Shown one piece after another: positions 41,783 through 42,712 of a stretch of DNA of 42,712 nt (position 1 is the stretch's first letter; each line of letters opens with the position of its first letter). Both the position numbers and the translations under genes were made by a program. Source of the DNA: Xanthomonas sp. (GTDB lineage: Bacteria > Pseudomonadota > Gammaproteobacteria > Xanthomonadales > SZUA-5); assembly GCA_020693165.1 (NCBI GenBank), contig JAIMJQ010000015.1, positions 1-42,712 on the forward strand, in the 5' to 3' direction. The notes beneath the pieces were generated by a model. That model saw only the letters and a program-made list of their open reading frames with translations, searched no databases and had not been told where the DNA came from.

Positions 41783-42568
41783 ATGGCAGCAATGGTACGT
41801 GTCGGCCTGTCGGGTCGCGTTGCCACGGTGACGATGGATCGTCCCGAAGTCCACAACGCCTTCAACGCCGAACTGGTCGCCGAGCTGACCGCGGCGCTGG
41901 CGCGCGTCGGCGCCGATCCCGAGGTGCGCGCAGTCGTGCTCGCCGCTGAAGGCAAGTCGTTTTCCGCAGGCGCCGACCTGAACTGGATGCGCGCGATGGC
42001 CGGCTTCGGCGAGGCCGAAAACCAGGCCGACGCGCTCAAGCTCGCCGATCTGATGCGCACGCTGGCGTACCTGCCCAAGCCGACCATCGCACGGGTCCAC
42101 GGATCGGCTTTCGGCGGCGGCGTCGGCCTGGTCGCCTGCTGCGATGTGGCGATCACCACCACACACGTCCATTTCGGCCTGACCGAGAGCAAACTCGGTC
42201 TGGTGCCGGCAGTGATCTCGCCCTACGTGGTCGCAGCGATCGGCGCCCGCCATGCCAAGCGCTGGTTTCAGAGCGGCGCGATGTTCGATGCACAGCACGC
42301 GCTGGCGATGGGTCTGGTGCACGAGGTCGCTGCCGACGGCGAGATCGACGCGCTGGTCGCACGCGAACTGGACGCGCTGCTGAAGGCCGGCCCGACCGCG
42401 ATGCTGGTCGCCAAGCGCCTGGTCGAGGGCATCTTCGGCCGCGACGAAGCCGCCCAGAGCAAGCTCGACCAACAGACCGCCGCCCTGATCGCCCGCCTGC
42501 GCGGCTCGATGGAAGGCCAGGAAGGCCTCAGCGCATTCCTCGAAAAGCGCCCGCCGAACTGGCTTTGA
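41783..42568 (+). CDS. liuC: Methylglutaconyl-CoA hydratase-like crotonase
   Basis: 261 residues. Subfamily blocks: FSAGADLNWMRAMAGFGEAE, LPKPTIARVHGSAFGGGVGL, VACCDVAI, FGLTESKLGLVPAVISPYVV and QHALAMGLVHEV. These match the bacterial LiuC group, which hydrates 3-methylglutaconyl-CoA in leucine breakdown. Only the second catalytic Glu (in TESKLGL) is present; the first position is Gly in GGGVGL, as I recall is usual for this subfamily. GGGA about 9 bases before the ATG supports the start. No other leucine-degradation (liu) genes lie inside the window, so the assignment rests on sequence; the next gene to the right is outside. Confidence 0.8.
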   Translation: MAAMVRVGLSGRVATVTMDRPEVHNAFNAELVAELTAALARVGADPEVRAVVLAAEGKSFSAGADLNWMRAMAGFGEAENQADALKLADLMRTLAYLPKPTIARVHGSAFGGGVGLVACCDVAITTTHVHFGLTESKLGLVPAVISPYVVAAIGARHAKRWFQSGAMFDAQHALAMGLVHEVAADGEIDALVARELDALLKAGPTAMLVAKRLVEGIFGRDEAAQSKLDQQTAALIARLRGSMEGQEGLSAFLEKRPPNWL

Positions 42569-42576
42569 GCGGAGCT

Positions 42577-42607
42577 GGAAAATGGAAAATGGAAAAAGGA
42601 AAAGGGA
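42577..42607 (+). repeat. GGAAAAT polypurine tract
   Basis: Three copies of a GGAAAAT-like unit followed by GGAAAAAGGAAAAGGGA, just after the liuC stop. It ends 9 bases after the coding sequence and the remaining 105 bases to the window edge show no gene I can support. Confidence 0.6.
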
Positions 42608-42712
42608 AGAGCGCGCAACCGCTGCCCTTGAATTGCAATGCCCCAGCGCCATTGCCTGGATTGCTTCGCTGCGCTTTCCATGAACCCATGTCGTAAGTCA
42701 TTGAATCCAATA

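Overview
The window is a GC-rich, densely coded piece of a Gram-negative chromosome. Gene content (RNase R, Tag, PqiA, a CusCBA efflux operon, an ECF sigma factor paired with a Ser/Thr kinase, many signal-peptide proteins) and short palindromic intergenic repeats point to a gammaproteobacterium. Xanthomonadales/Lysobacterales (Rhodanobacteraceae-like) is my best guess, but it is inference. I see no rRNA, tRNA or CRISPR. One small transposase remnant is present.

Layout. 1-1.5 kb: 5' part of rnr, running off the left edge. 1.7-3.1 kb: two tandem paralogous secreted proteins. 3.2-6.7 kb: a divergent pair made of an iron-dependent alcohol dehydrogenase and a large protein whose C-terminal half looks like the acyl-ACP reductase (AAR) of cyanobacteria. 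6.9-9.6 kb: a DUF5329 protein, a secreted EEP-family phosphoesterase and a membrane diguanylate cyclase. 9.7-12.6 kb: a surface protein with YadA-like head repeats and an S74 chaperone domain, coupled to a 91-residue secreted protein, then tag. 12.9-19 kb: a copper/silver efflux operon (small Cys-rich protein, cusC, cusB, cusA). 19.2-22.4 kb: a decaying stretch with a pqiA broken by an in-frame TAG, an acyl carrier protein with an export signal, a truncated glucose/sorbosone dehydrogenase and an IS91-type transposase tail. 22.4-28.3 kb: a beta-helix protein divergent from an ECF sigma/Ser-Thr kinase pair. 28.4-29.8 kb: a 3' scrap of a cusA-like gene, then a CNNM/CorC-type protein. 30-37 kb: a three-gene cluster of transglutaminase-DUF2126, circularly permuted ATP-grasp-alpha-E, and transglutaminase. 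37-42.7 kb: a secreted repeat protein, two crotonases and an ABC exporter.

How the genes work together. The Cus genes form a metal-export complex across both membranes. The AAR-like protein and the alcohol dehydrogenase could together take acyl-ACP to a fatty alcohol. The 30-37 kb cluster is a known but functionally unassigned peptide-ligation/transglutamination neighbourhood. The ECF/kinase pair is probably a phosphorylation-switched transcription module.

Most notable: (1) three unrelated secreted proteins end in the same short C-terminal tag, FA(N/D)GFE, and one has a tandem paralog that lacks it; (2) an ACP with an N-terminal export signal; (3) an AAR-like protein with the catalytic Cys conserved and a roughly 300-residue unknown N-terminal region; (4) a single nonsense codon in pqiA at a position where the gene's own internal duplicate has Ser; (5) a G-rich inverted-repeat element that appears to be inserted in frame inside the DUF2126 gene.
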